Assembly: GCA_003250235.1 (NCBI GenBank)
Contig: QKGY01000112.1
Coordinates: 1-12,800, forward strand
Direction of reading: 5' to 3'
DNA from: Desulfuromonadaceae bacterium
Lineage (GTDB): Bacteria > Desulfobacterota > Desulfuromonadia > Desulfuromonadales > SZUA-540
DNA length: 12,800 nt
In this document: positions 1-6,358 of the stretch, one piece after another
Layout of the letters: every line of letters starts with the position of its first letter
How positions within the stretch are numbered: position 1 is the stretch's first letter
Notes under the pieces: generated by a model
The model's input: only the letters and a program-made list of their open reading frames with translations
Database searches by the model: none
Told to the model about the DNA's origin: nothing
Position numbers and translations under genes: made by a program

Positions 1-566
1 TGACCCAGAACACGGCGTGGACCAATGTCGAAAAAGCTATCGCCAACCTCCGGCGTGAGGGCGCTCTCGAGGCGCACGTCATGCACGGCCTTTCCCGGCC
101 CGCTCTTGAAGAACTGATCCGCCCCGCGGGTTTCTTCCGCCAGAAGGCCGAGAGGCTGCACCTCTTCGTGGCACATCTTTTTGCAGGTCATGGCGGTTCC
201 CTGGAGCGCCTGTTGGACGGGCCCCTGGATGAGGTCCGTACCGCGTTGTTGGCGCAAAAAGGGATCGGGCCCGAAACGGCCGATTCGATCCTGCTCTATG
301 CCGGAGGGCATCCCTCCTTTGTCGTCGATGCCTATACGCGTCGTTTGCTGGAGCGTCTGGCGCTGATGGGCGGAGGCGAAAGCTATCAGCAGATCCGTTC
401 CTTCTTCATGGATAATCTTCCCGCGGATACGGATCTGTTCAACGAATATCACGCCCTGATTGTCGAGGTTTGCAAAGACGTGTGCCGAAAGCGCGCTCCC
501 CGTTGTTCCCTGTGTCCTCTGCTGTCCGTCTGCCCCACGGGGGCTTTGACGGACAGTCCCTCCTGA
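1..566 (+). CDS. Endonuclease III-like HhH-GPD DNA glycosylase with [4Fe-4S] cluster, 5' truncated by window edge
   Basis: This is a base-excision-repair glycosylase of the endonuclease III/MutY superfamily. The reading frame is open from base 3 and the start lies outside the window, so the in-frame ATG at 81 is not the true start. The visible N-terminus TQNTAWTNVEKAI matches the conserved helix of the family. A helix-hairpin-helix (KGIGPETADSIL, codons about 258-293) is followed by the catalytic Asp in VVDAYTRR (codon 327). Four Cys codons at 483, 504, 513 and 531 give C-X6-C-X2-C-X5-C, the classic iron-sulfur loop. Where E. coli Nth has the lyase Lys (GVGRKTA), this protein has Glu (GIGPETA, codon 273). 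That suggests a glycosylase without beta-lyase activity, so I do not call it nth. The C-terminus ends shortly after the cluster, as usual. The family call is firm; the substrate is unknown. Confidence 0.9.
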   Translation, partial: TQNTAWTNVEKAIANLRREGALEAHVMHGLSRPALEELIRPAGFFRQKAERLHLFVAHLFAGHGGSLERLLDGPLDEVRTALLAQKGIGPETADSILLYAGGHPSFVVDAYTRRLLERLALMGGGESYQQIRSFFMDNLPADTDLFNEYHALIVEVCKDVCRKRAPRCSLCPLLSVCPTGALTDSPS

Positions 567-840
567 TGGTTCGAACTTTCCTTCTATAATCAAGCGGTTC
601 TGTTCCTGTGCGGTGTAATGCCCGAGAATGAGAAAGCTGTACCGGCATTTGACGGGGTACTGATTCCTGCCGCGAAAATCACAGGATCCGCATGCCCATT
701 TTGGATTGAAAAGTTTGTAATGACAGGATGTTGGGGTTTTTTCGGCCAGCTCAAGGAGGTGCGTTCGGATGGGTTTGTACAGTAAGATCCCGTTAAATGG
801 CGGAAAACTGTGTCGCTTGTGGCCCAGGGACGTGTGCGCA

Positions 841-904
841 TTTGTCCCATTTTTTCCAAAATGGATATTTTTGTCCCATTGCATGGAAAACGGAACGGAA
901 TGGG
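841..904. repeat. Tandem TTTGTCCCATT repeats and dyads, candidate enhancer-binding sites
   Basis: TTTGTCCCATT occurs at 841-851 and again at 870-880, 29 bp apart. CCATTTT-ttcc-AAAATGG (849-866) is a perfect 7-bp inverted repeat, CCAT-tgc-ATGG (876-886) is a smaller one, and an inverted AATGGG lies at 899-904. More copies of CCCATT/AATGGG occur at 695-700 and 1013-1018. The cluster sits about 75-140 bp upstream of the sigma-54 promoter at 979, the usual distance for upstream activator sites. That it binds an enhancer-binding protein is inference. No TGT-N10-ACA (NifA-type) site was seen. Confidence 0.4.
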
Positions 905-978
905 TGTCTGATGGTTTTTTGTGTGTAACTTATTGTTATTGGAGGATAATATAAAAAAATCCGGATCAAGCCAAAAAC

Positions 979-994
979 TGGCAACGCCTTTGCA
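979..994 (+). promoter_or_regulatory. Sigma-54 (RpoN) -24/-12 promoter of the ribbon-helix-helix gene
   Basis: TGGCAACGCCTTTGCA matches the consensus TGGCAC-R-N4-TTGC-W, with GG and GC separated by exactly 10 bases. The only departures are A for C at the sixth base and C for R at the seventh. Transcription should start near 1005, giving a leader of about 60 nt before the gene at 1066. The leader has no terminator-like element. Confidence 0.75.
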
Positions 995-1065
995 TTATGT
1001 ATACGCATCGAAAATGGGAAATTTTGTCCTTCGCTACAAAGACCGTTGAGAAAAGGAGTTGATCT

Positions 1066-1248
1066 ATGGGTAAATCCGTTGAAAATCCAAAGAAGTATAT
1101 TATTTCCTGCCGGGTGGATGATAATGAGTTGCAGACCCTGCAGACCATTGCGGAAAAGTCAGGTGTCAGCATCTCGATGCTGTTGCGTCAAAGTCTGGAT
1201 CTGCTGCAGCAGGATATGGGACTTTCGGTTCAAGGGGTCGGTTACTAG
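1066..1248 (+). CDS. Small ribbon-helix-helix (CopG/Arc-type) DNA-binding protein
   Basis: The product has 60 residues and looks like a stand-alone ribbon-helix-helix regulator. Residues 10-18 (KYIISCRVD) form the predicted beta-strand that would enter the DNA major groove as a dimer. Residues 19-33 form helix A, and 36-52 (SISMLLRQSLDLLQQDM) form helix B after a GVS turn. The start is set by AGGAG at 1054-1058, seven bases before the ATG. A longer frame in another register (from 1046) is a shadow. A well-matched sigma-54 promoter lies about 70 bp upstream and a strong hairpin follows the stop, so it looks like a monocistronic gene under RpoN control. The neighbours (DNA repair, ileS) do not reveal a target. 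The fold call is fairly strong; the regulated genes are unknown, and a short antitoxin is an alternative, although no toxin gene is adjacent. Confidence 0.8.
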   Translation: MGKSVENPKKYIISCRVDDNELQTLQTIAEKSGVSISMLLRQSLDLLQQDMGLSVQGVGY

Positions 1249-1277
1249 ACCGGCCCGGCCTCTTCTCGTTGCGTGAT

Positions 1278-1314
1278 GGCGGGAAAAAGGGCGCCTGCCC
1301 TTTGCCCGCCGGGC
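1278..1314 (+). terminator. Strong nested hairpin after the RHH gene, putative terminator
   Basis: GGCGGG (1278-1283) pairs with CCCGCC (1305-1310). Inside it AAAGGGC (1286-1292) pairs with GCCCTTT (1297-1303) across a GCCT tetraloop, giving 13 pairs with one small internal loop. A competing GCCC-gcc-GGGC hairpin starts at 1304. There is no long T run directly after it, so intrinsic termination is likely but not certain. It lies 29 bp after the RHH stop codon. Confidence 0.5.
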
Positions 1315-1426
1315 ACCCCTTTGCGCCCCCTTTCCGTCTTTCTCCCCCTTGCGACCATGCACCCTCCCCGGTGAAGTTCTCCGCTTGCCAGGCCCCTTGT
1401 GAAGCAGCAAGAATGCTGGTTTTCCC

Positions 1427-1454
1427 TTGACTTATCTGGCGGTTTTGCTAATTT
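1427..1454 (+). promoter_or_regulatory. Putative sigma-70 promoter of ileS-lspA
   Basis: A TTGACT -35 box at 1427-1432 is followed after 16 bp by TAATTT (1449-1454) as a weak -10. A small hairpin CAGCA-agaa-TGCTG (1405-1418) precedes it. No T-box or other riboswitch was recognised in the 250-bp gap before ileS. The assignment rests on the -35 match and on position. Confidence 0.4.
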
Positions 1455-1499
1455 ACTCCCTTTCGTATTTTATCCCACGGCCTGTTCGGGAGGACCTAT

Positions 1500-4277
1500 A
1501 TGGACTACAAAGATACCCTCAATCTGCCCGTCACCGATTTCCCCATGCGCGGCAATCTGCCGCAGCGGGAACCGGAAATCCTGAAAACCTGGGAGGACAT
1601 GGATCTGTACGGCAAGATGGAAGCTGCGGGTAAGGGACGCCCCAACTTCACCCTGCACGACGGCCCTCCCTACGCCAACGGGCATACCCATATCGGGCAC
1701 GCGCTGAACAAGATTCTTAAAGATATTATTATCAAAAGCCGTCGCATGGAGGGGTTCTACGCCCCCTATGTGCCGGGTTGGGATTGTCACGGTCTGCCCA
1801 TCGAGCTGATGGTGGACAAGAAGCTCGGGGCGAAGAAAAAGGAGATGACCAAGGCGCAGGTGCGCAAGGAATGCCGCGCCTATGCCGCCGAGTGGGTCGG
1901 TATCCAGAGCGATGAGTTCCGGCGCCTGGGGGTTCTTGGCGAATGGAGCCGCCCCTATCTGACCATGAACCCCAACTACGAAGCGGCAACGGCCCGTGAA
2001 TTGGCCCGCTTTGCCGAGCGCGGCGGCCTGTACAAAGGGAAGAAGCCGGTGCACTGGTGCTCTTCCTGCGTCACGGCCCTGGCGGAAGCCGAGGTGGAGT
2101 ACGCCGATCACGAGTCCCCGTCGATCTACGTGAAGTTCCCCTATGCGGACGAACTGCCGGTGGAACTGGCCCCTCTGGCCGGGAAGAAACTCTCCTTCGT
2201 CATCTGGACCACCACCCCCTGGACGATCCCAGCCAACCTGGGGGTCTGTCTCAACCCCGAATTCACCTATGTGGCGGTGGAAGTCGGCGAGGATGTGCTG
2301 GTGATGGCCGAAGGCCTGTATGAGAAGGTGATGAAGGAGATCGGTCTGAACGACTACCAGGTTCTGGCCACCTTCGCCTCCCCTATCTTCGACAAGAAGC
2401 ACTGCCGGCATCCCTTTTATGACCGGCCGTCGCTGATCATGCTCGGCGAGCACGTCACCCTCGAAGCCGGTACCGGCTGCGTTCACACTGCTCCGGGTCA
2501 CGGTCAGGATGACTACATCATCGGTCTGCAGTACGGCCTCGACGTCTACAATCCGGTGGATGACTACGGGCGCTACCGCGAAGACCTCGAGTTCTTCGGC
2601 GGTATGAAACTCGCCGACGCCAATGCCGCGGTTACCGGCAAGCTGGCCGAAGTGGGCGCTCTGCTCAAACAGGGGAAGGTCTCTCACAGCTATCCCCATT
2701 GCTGGCGCTGCAAAAAGCCGATCATCTTCCGCGCCACCGAGCAGTGGTTCATTTCCATGGAAGCGAACGACCTGCGTCAGAAGGCGCTCAAGCATATCAA
2801 CGATGTCAGCTGGATTCCCAAGTGGGGACGCGAGCGCATCTATGGCATGATCGAAAATCGCCCCGACTGGTGCGTCAGCCGGCAGAGGACCTGGGGGGTT
2901 CCGATTGCGGTCTTCTACTGCGAGAAGTGCGGCGAGTCGCTGGCCGACGGCAAAACCATGCATCATGTGGCCGACCAGTTCGTCGCCGAGGGCAGTGACG
3001 TCTGGTACGAGAAAGAAGCGTCCGAGCTGCTGCCGCCGGGGACCGTCTGTCCGGCCTGCGGCCATGGCCAGTTCACCAAGGAGATGGACATCCTCGACGT
3101 GTGGTTCGATTCGGGGGTTTCGCATGCGGCGGTTCTCGAGCACCGGGACTACCTCAATTCTCCCGCCGATCTTTACCTCGAAGGGAGCGATCAGCATCGC
3201 GGCTGGTTCCACTCGAGTCTCCTCGCTTCGGTGGGTACCCGTGGCGTGGCTCCCTACAAGTCCGTGTTGACCCACGGCTTCGTGGTGGATGGGGCCGGCA
3301 AGAAAATGTCCAAGAGCCAGGGCAACGTCGTGGCCCCCGACGAGGTCATCAAGAAGTTCGGCGCCGAGATCCTGCGCCTGTGGGTGGCCGCCCAGGATTA
3401 CCGTGACGATATCCGCATCAGCCAGGAGATCCTGCAACGGCTCTCCGACGCCTACCGGCGCATTCGAAATACGGCGCGCTATATCCTCGGCAACCTGCAC
3501 GGCTTCGACCCGGCACAGGACAAGGTTGCTCCGGGCGAGATGCTGGAGATCGACCGCTGGGCCCTCTCCCGCCTTGAGGGGCTGGTCGGCCGGGTGGAAC
3601 GCTCTTACGACGAGTACGAGTTCCATATCCTCTACCATGCCGTACACAACTTCTGCAGCGTGGACATGAGCGCCTTCTATCTGGATGTGCTCAAAGACCG
3701 CCTCTACACGGCGTCTCCCAAGTCGCTTCAGAGGCGAAGCGCCCAGACCGCCATGTATCTCATCCTCGACGCACTCACACGGCTGATCGCTCCGGTACTC
3801 TCCTTTACCGCCGAAGAGATCTGGCTGAATCTGCCGGGCGAGAGAGAGCAGAGCGTACATCTGGCCCAGTTCCCCCGCTTCGAGACCAGCCTGCTCGATG
3901 CCGATCTGGAAGCCCGCTACGAAGACATCCTGGCGGTGCGCTCCGATGTCTCCAAGGCCCTCGAAATGGCCCGCACCGACAAGCGCATCGGCCACTCTCT
4001 CGATGCCCGGGTGATCCTGTCCGCCGCCGAGGGCAAATGGCGGGATCTGCTGGAGCGGTACCGGGACGAACTGGCAACCCTGTTCATCGTTTCGCAGGTG
4101 GAGCTGGCTGCTGACGTTCCCGACGGAGTCGCCGGAGACGAGGTGGCGGGACTCAAAATCCGGGTGGAAAAGGCCCAGGGGGAAAAATGCGAGCGCTGCT
4201 GGAACTACGCGACGACGGTCGGTTCCTTCGTGGATCATCCGACCCTCTGTGACCGCTGTCACGATGCGCTGGACTGA
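1500..4277 (+). CDS. ileS: Isoleucyl-tRNA synthetase (bacterial type 1)
   Basis: The enzyme charges tRNA-Ile with isoleucine in the cytoplasm. The 925-residue length is normal for a bacterial type 1 enzyme. The class I signature HIGH is at residues 64-67 (GHTHIGHALNK) and KMSKS at 602-606 (GKKMSKSQGN). The CP1 editing domain between them shows WTTTPWTIPANLG and GTGCVHTAPGHGQDDY, the region that hydrolyses Val-tRNA-Ile. The C-terminal zinc knuckle has Cys897, Cys900, Cys917 and Cys920. The start ATG at 1500 follows GGGAGGA (1488-1494) with 5-bp spacing. lspA begins 25 bp after the stop, a widespread ileS-lspA arrangement, so the two are almost certainly co-transcribed. A 930-aa open frame on the opposite strand is a shadow caused by high GC. 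Confidence 0.98.
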   Translation: MDYKDTLNLPVTDFPMRGNLPQREPEILKTWEDMDLYGKMEAAGKGRPNFTLHDGPPYANGHTHIGHALNKILKDIIIKSRRMEGFYAPYVPGWDCHGLPIELMVDKKLGAKKKEMTKAQVRKECRAYAAEWVGIQSDEFRRLGVLGEWSRPYLTMNPNYEAATARELARFAERGGLYKGKKPVHWCSSCVTALAEAEVEYADHESPSIYVKFPYADELPVELAPLAGKKLSFVIWTTTPWTIPANLGVCLNPEFTYVAVEVGEDVLVMAEGLYEKVMKEIGLNDYQVLATFASPIFDKKHCRHPFYDRPSLIMLGEHVTLEAGTGCVHTAPGHGQDDYIIGLQYGLDVYNPVDDYGRYREDLEFFGGMKLADANAAVTGKLAEVGALLKQGKVSHSYPHCWRCKKPIIFRATEQWFISMEANDLRQKALKHINDVSWIPKWGRERIYGMIENRPDWCVSRQRTWGVPIAVFYCEKCGESLADGKTMHHVADQFVAEGSDVWYEKEASELLPPGTVCPACGHGQFTKEMDILDVWFDSGVSHAAVLEHRDYLNSPADLYLEGSDQHRGWFHSSLLASVGTRGVAPYKSVLTHGFVVDGAGKKMSKSQGNVVAPDEVIKKFGAEILRLWVAAQDYRDDIRISQEILQRLSDAYRRIRNTARYILGNLHGFDPAQDKVAPGEMLEIDRWALSRLEGLVGRVERSYDEYEFHILYHAVHNFCSVDMSAFYLDVLKDRLYTASPKSLQRRSAQTAMYLILDALTRLIAPVLSFTAEEIWLNLPGEREQSVHLAQFPRFETSLLDADLEARYEDILAVRSDVSKALEMARTDKRIGHSLDARVILSAAEGKWRDLLERYRDELATLFIVSQVELAADVPDGVAGDEVAGLKIRVEKAQGEKCERCWNYATTVGSFVDHPTLCDRCHDALD

Positions 4278-4302
4278 GCGCTGAAGAAGTAAAGGGAAAA
4301 AA

Positions 4303-4785
4303 GTGCCTTTCCGTTACCGCATGCTCGTGATTATATCCATTGTCGTTCTGGCCCTGGATCAGGCGACGAAGTTCTACATCGACAGTCGGTTCAAGCTGTT
4401 CGAATCGCTTACCGTCGTGGAGAATTTCTTCAACATCACCTACGTGCGCAACAAAGGGGCTGCATTTGGCATCTTCGCCAACAGCGCTTTTCGCGTGCCG
4501 TTTTTTATCGGGGTTTCCCTGCTGGCTTCTCTGGGGATTCTCTGGTATCTGCGACGGCTTCGTCGGGAGCAGCGCCTGCTGGCAACGGCCCTGTCGCTGA
4601 TATTCGCCGGGGCCGTGGGCAATCTGATCGACCGGATCCGCCTCGGCGAGGTCATCGATTTTCTCGATGCGCACTGGTATCAGTACCACTGGCCGGCATT
4701 CAATGTGGCCGATTCGGCCATCACGGTCGGCGTGGGACTGCTGCTCATCGACCTGTGGCGCGAGGAGCGGCGCAAGAAAATCTGA
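4303..4785 (+). CDS. lspA: Lipoprotein signal peptidase (signal peptidase II)
   Basis: This inner-membrane aspartyl protease removes the signal peptide of diacylglyceryl-modified prolipoproteins. The 160 residues hold the family landmarks in order: DQATK (19-23), NKGAAFG (50-56), GNLIDR (106-111), GEVIDFLD (115-122) and FNVADS (133-138). The catalytic Asp pair is Asp110 and Asp137. Hydrophobic segments near residues 7-18, 64-82, 93-108 and 138-151 fit the four-helix topology. Translation starts at a GTG at 4303, with AAAGGG (4291-4296) upstream; the next Met (residue 7) would remove part of the first helix and lacks a better ribosome binding site. It is the last gene of the ileS operon and is followed by a bidirectional terminator. 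Confidence 0.96.
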   Translation: MPFRYRMLVIISIVVLALDQATKFYIDSRFKLFESLTVVENFFNITYVRNKGAAFGIFANSAFRVPFFIGVSLLASLGILWYLRRLRREQRLLATALSLIFAGAVGNLIDRIRLGEVIDFLDAHWYQYHWPAFNVADSAITVGVGLLLIDLWREERRKKI

Positions 4786-4810
4786 TTGTCGACAGCTTGT
4801 CGTGATTCAA

Positions 4811-4850
4811 ACAAAAAAAACCGACCTCCATGAGGCCGGTTTTTTTGTTT
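4811..4850. terminator. Bidirectional rho-independent terminator between lspA and the ANTAR regulator
   Basis: An A8 run (4813-4820) leads into CCG-a-CCTC-cat-GAGG-c-CGG (4821-4839), followed by T7 (4840-4846). The stem is a near-perfect inverted repeat and has a T tract on either strand. It ends the ileS-lspA transcript on the plus strand and the nifV-GNAT-ANTAR transcript on the minus strand, which are convergent here. Confidence 0.92.
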
Positions 4851-4867
4851 TAAAGGAATTTCGTTTC

Positions 4868-5431
4868 TCAACCTTCCATGAGCAGGATGGCTTCGGCCAC
4901 GTCCTTGAGACTTTTACGTTTGTCCATGGCGATCTTCTGTAGCTTGCGGTAGGCGTCCGATTCGGACATCCCCTTGGCCATCAGGATTCCTTTCGCCTTG
5001 TCGACCAGCTTGCGTGTCTCCAGCGTATCCTTGAGCTTGGATACCTCGTCCCTCAGGGTGGAGATTTCCACAAACTGGTGGATGGCCAGATCGACCGCCG
5101 CATAGACTTGTTCGGTGCGCAGCGGCTTGAGAACGTAATTCATGACGCCGGCGAGACGGGCCCGTTCGATGGTGGCGATATCCGCGTTGGCAGTTAGCAG
5201 CACGATGGGAACGGGACGATTTTTGACTATTTTTTCAGCAGCAGTGATGCCGTCCATGACAGGCATGGAGACATCCATGACGATGAGCAAAGGCTTTTTT
5301 ACGCGGGCCAGATCGAGGGCCTGGCTGCCGTTTTCCGCCTCCACGATATCGTCAAAGCCATAGTCTGAAAGGATTTCCGCTACCTGGCGGCGCAATAGCG
5401 GTTCATCATCGACGATCAGAGCACATTTCAT
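4868..5431 (-). CDS. REC-ANTAR response regulator (RNA-binding antiterminator, GnfR/NasT/AmiR type)
   Basis: This 187-residue protein combines a receiver domain (1-118) with an ANTAR RNA-binding domain (about 127-187). The receiver has the acidic pocket Asp8/Asp9, phospho-acceptor Asp53 (VMDVSMPVMDG), Thr80 and Lys102 in LKP. A coiled-coil-like linker (LRDEVSKLKDTLETR) leads into the ANTAR signature RKLVDKAKGILMAKG...SESDAYRKLQKIAMDKRKSLKDVAEAIL. ANTAR proteins bind paired hexaloop hairpins in nascent RNA and stop terminator formation. In Geobacter sulfurreducens the ANTAR response regulator GnfR is reported to control nitrogen-fixation transcripts in this way. AAGGAGGG at 5447-5440 sets the start. 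The gene lies 100 bp after the GNAT gene on the same strand. No histidine kinase is adjacent, so its phosphodonor must be encoded elsewhere. The family call is firm; identity with GnfR is inferred from context. Confidence 0.93.
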   Translation of the reverse strand: MKCALIVDDEPLLRRQVAEILSDYGFDDIVEAENGSQALDLARVKKPLLIVMDVSMPVMDGITAAEKIVKNRPVPIVLLTANADIATIERARLAGVMNYVLKPLRTEQVYAAVDLAIHQFVEISTLRDEVSKLKDTLETRKLVDKAKGILMAKGMSESDAYRKLQKIAMDKRKSLKDVAEAILLMEG

Positions 5432-5476
5432 AGGTTAAACCCTCCTTGTGGTTTGCGTCTTCCGGGTGTCTTGGAA

Positions 5477-5492
5477 TGCATTAAGGATGCCG
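5477..5492 (-). promoter_or_regulatory. Possible sigma-54 promoter of the ANTAR regulator
   Basis: Read on the minus strand, CGGCATCCTTAATGCA keeps the invariant GG-N10-GC spacing and the GGCA and TGCA cores. It departs from consensus at the first, sixth and seventh bases and at the first T of TTGC. Transcription would begin near 5466, 35 nt before the start codon. It lies in the 100-bp gap after the GNAT gene, so the regulator could be made both by read-through from nifV and from this site. Confidence 0.45.
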
Positions 5493-5531
5493 GATGGAGA
5501 GCTCGAGACAGAAGACGCTCTGAAGGAAAGC

Positions 5532-6350
5532 CTAACCCATACTTCCCAGGCTGGCAAGCGCGACGAGGGTGCTGGTCAACATCGGCGGACGCGGTCCCCG
5601 GAGCATGAGATCGGTGGAACCGGTCCTGCGAAAACCGGCGAGTTTCAGGACGGGGCTCAGGCCGCTGCGGGTGAGAATGTCGGTGAAGAGGGGAACGCCC
5701 GGGGTGGCTGCCGCCAGGGCCTTGAGGACGAGCTGGCGGTTTTCGACACGGCAGCGCGAAGCGGTATACCAGGGGCCGAGGACCTGGATGTCCTCGCCGT
5801 GCTGAAGATGCAGGCAGGAGCGCCCTGCCAGGAAAGCCTGGCCGCGGTTGTGCAGGAAGGGGAGCAGATCGCGGCGTTCCTCCTGCCAGGCGTAGGCGTC
5901 GGCCTCCTTCAGGATGGAAAAAGGCAGCGGATCGTCGGCGTTGCCGCAAGACCCCTTGCCGTTGGGATCGAAGCGCCAGCGCTCGATAGCTCCGATGGTT
6001 GTGAAGCCGCGTTTCTCATACAGGGGTTTGCCGAGGGCGGAGGCCGTCAGAAGCAGGGACTGAACCCCGCAGCCCTCCAGATACCGCACGGCGTAATCGA
6101 ACAGCTGTCCGCCGTACCCCTTGCCCCTTTCTTCCTGCGGCAGAATAAGGTTGCCGATCCACCCGCTGCGGGTATGAGCGGCCGCGGTGATAAATCCCAG
6201 GCACCGTTCGTCGTCCGTCAGCGCAAAAGCCCCCGTGGCCATCGGACCGCTGAACAGGTCGATTTCCAAACGGGGTACCTGCCATCCCTCGTCATCAGCG
6301 AATCGCAGGAAGCTATGCCAGTCGGCGGCGGTGGCTTGCCGGATGAGCAT
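5532..6350 (-). CDS. GNAT-family N-acetyltransferase with a C-terminal extension
   Basis: The 272-residue product begins with a GNAT fold (about 1-125). The acetyl-CoA pyrophosphate loop is RGKGYG at 75-80, preceded by a beta-4-like strand GWIGNLILPQEE, and the late GNAT element LYEKRGF is at 110-116. Residues from about 130 to 272 form a second domain that resembles the C-terminal halves of two-domain GNAT proteins (YitH-like); that resemblance is tentative. The start ATG lies 8 bp after the nifV stop, with GAGGTG overlapping that stop, so translation is probably coupled to nifV. The substrate is unknown. The position between nifV and an ANTAR regulator suggests a role under nitrogen-fixing conditions, but nothing in the sequence shows which molecule is acetylated. 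Confidence 0.85.
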   Translation of the reverse strand: MLIRQATAADWHSFLRFADDEGWQVPRLEIDLFSGPMATGAFALTDDERCLGFITAAAHTRSGWIGNLILPQEERGKGYGGQLFDYAVRYLEGCGVQSLLLTASALGKPLYEKRGFTTIGAIERWRFDPNGKGSCGNADDPLPFSILKEADAYAWQEERRDLLPFLHNRGQAFLAGRSCLHLQHGEDIQVLGPWYTASRCRVENRQLVLKALAAATPGVPLFTDILTRSGLSPVLKLAGFRRTGSTDLMLRGPRPPMLTSTLVALASLGSMG

Positions 6351-6358
6351 GAATCACC

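Larger units (their letters stand above)
567..1065. other. 499-bp gene-poor intergenic region with repeated CCCATT motifs
   Basis: I see no convincing gene here. A TATAAT hexamer sits at 585-590, but without a good -35. Two short open frames exist: 618-785, without a ribosome binding site, and 769-954, with AAGGAGG at 753-759. Neither has a recognisable product, and the second has an odd Cys/Trp-rich composition. The second half is AT-rich and carries repeated CCCATT/AATGGG words plus a sigma-54 promoter, both listed separately. The stretch most likely serves as the control region of the small ribbon-helix-helix gene that follows. Confidence 0.6.

Noticed and set aside
618..785. 55-aa plus-strand frame in the same register as the upstream glycosylase gene
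   Set aside because: The composition looks fairly protein-like, but there is no ribosome binding site and no recognisable homologue. It follows a clear TGA stop placed where glycosylase proteins normally end, so read-through is unlikely.
769..954. 61-aa plus-strand frame with AAGGAGG at 753-759, nine bases before its ATG
   Set aside because: The ribosome binding site is attractive, but the product is Cys/Trp-rich with no recognisable family, and the frame runs through the CCCATT repeat array. Ribosome profiling or conservation would be needed to revive it.
1249..1499. T-box or other riboswitch in front of ileS
   Set aside because: No T-box signature, specifier loop or terminator/antiterminator pair was found; only a downstream hairpin of the RHH gene and a possible sigma-70 promoter are visible.
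1470..4262. 930-aa open frame on the minus strand opposite ileS
   Set aside because: It is an antisense shadow of ileS caused by high GC in third positions; the plus-strand frame has every IleRS motif and a good ribosome binding site.
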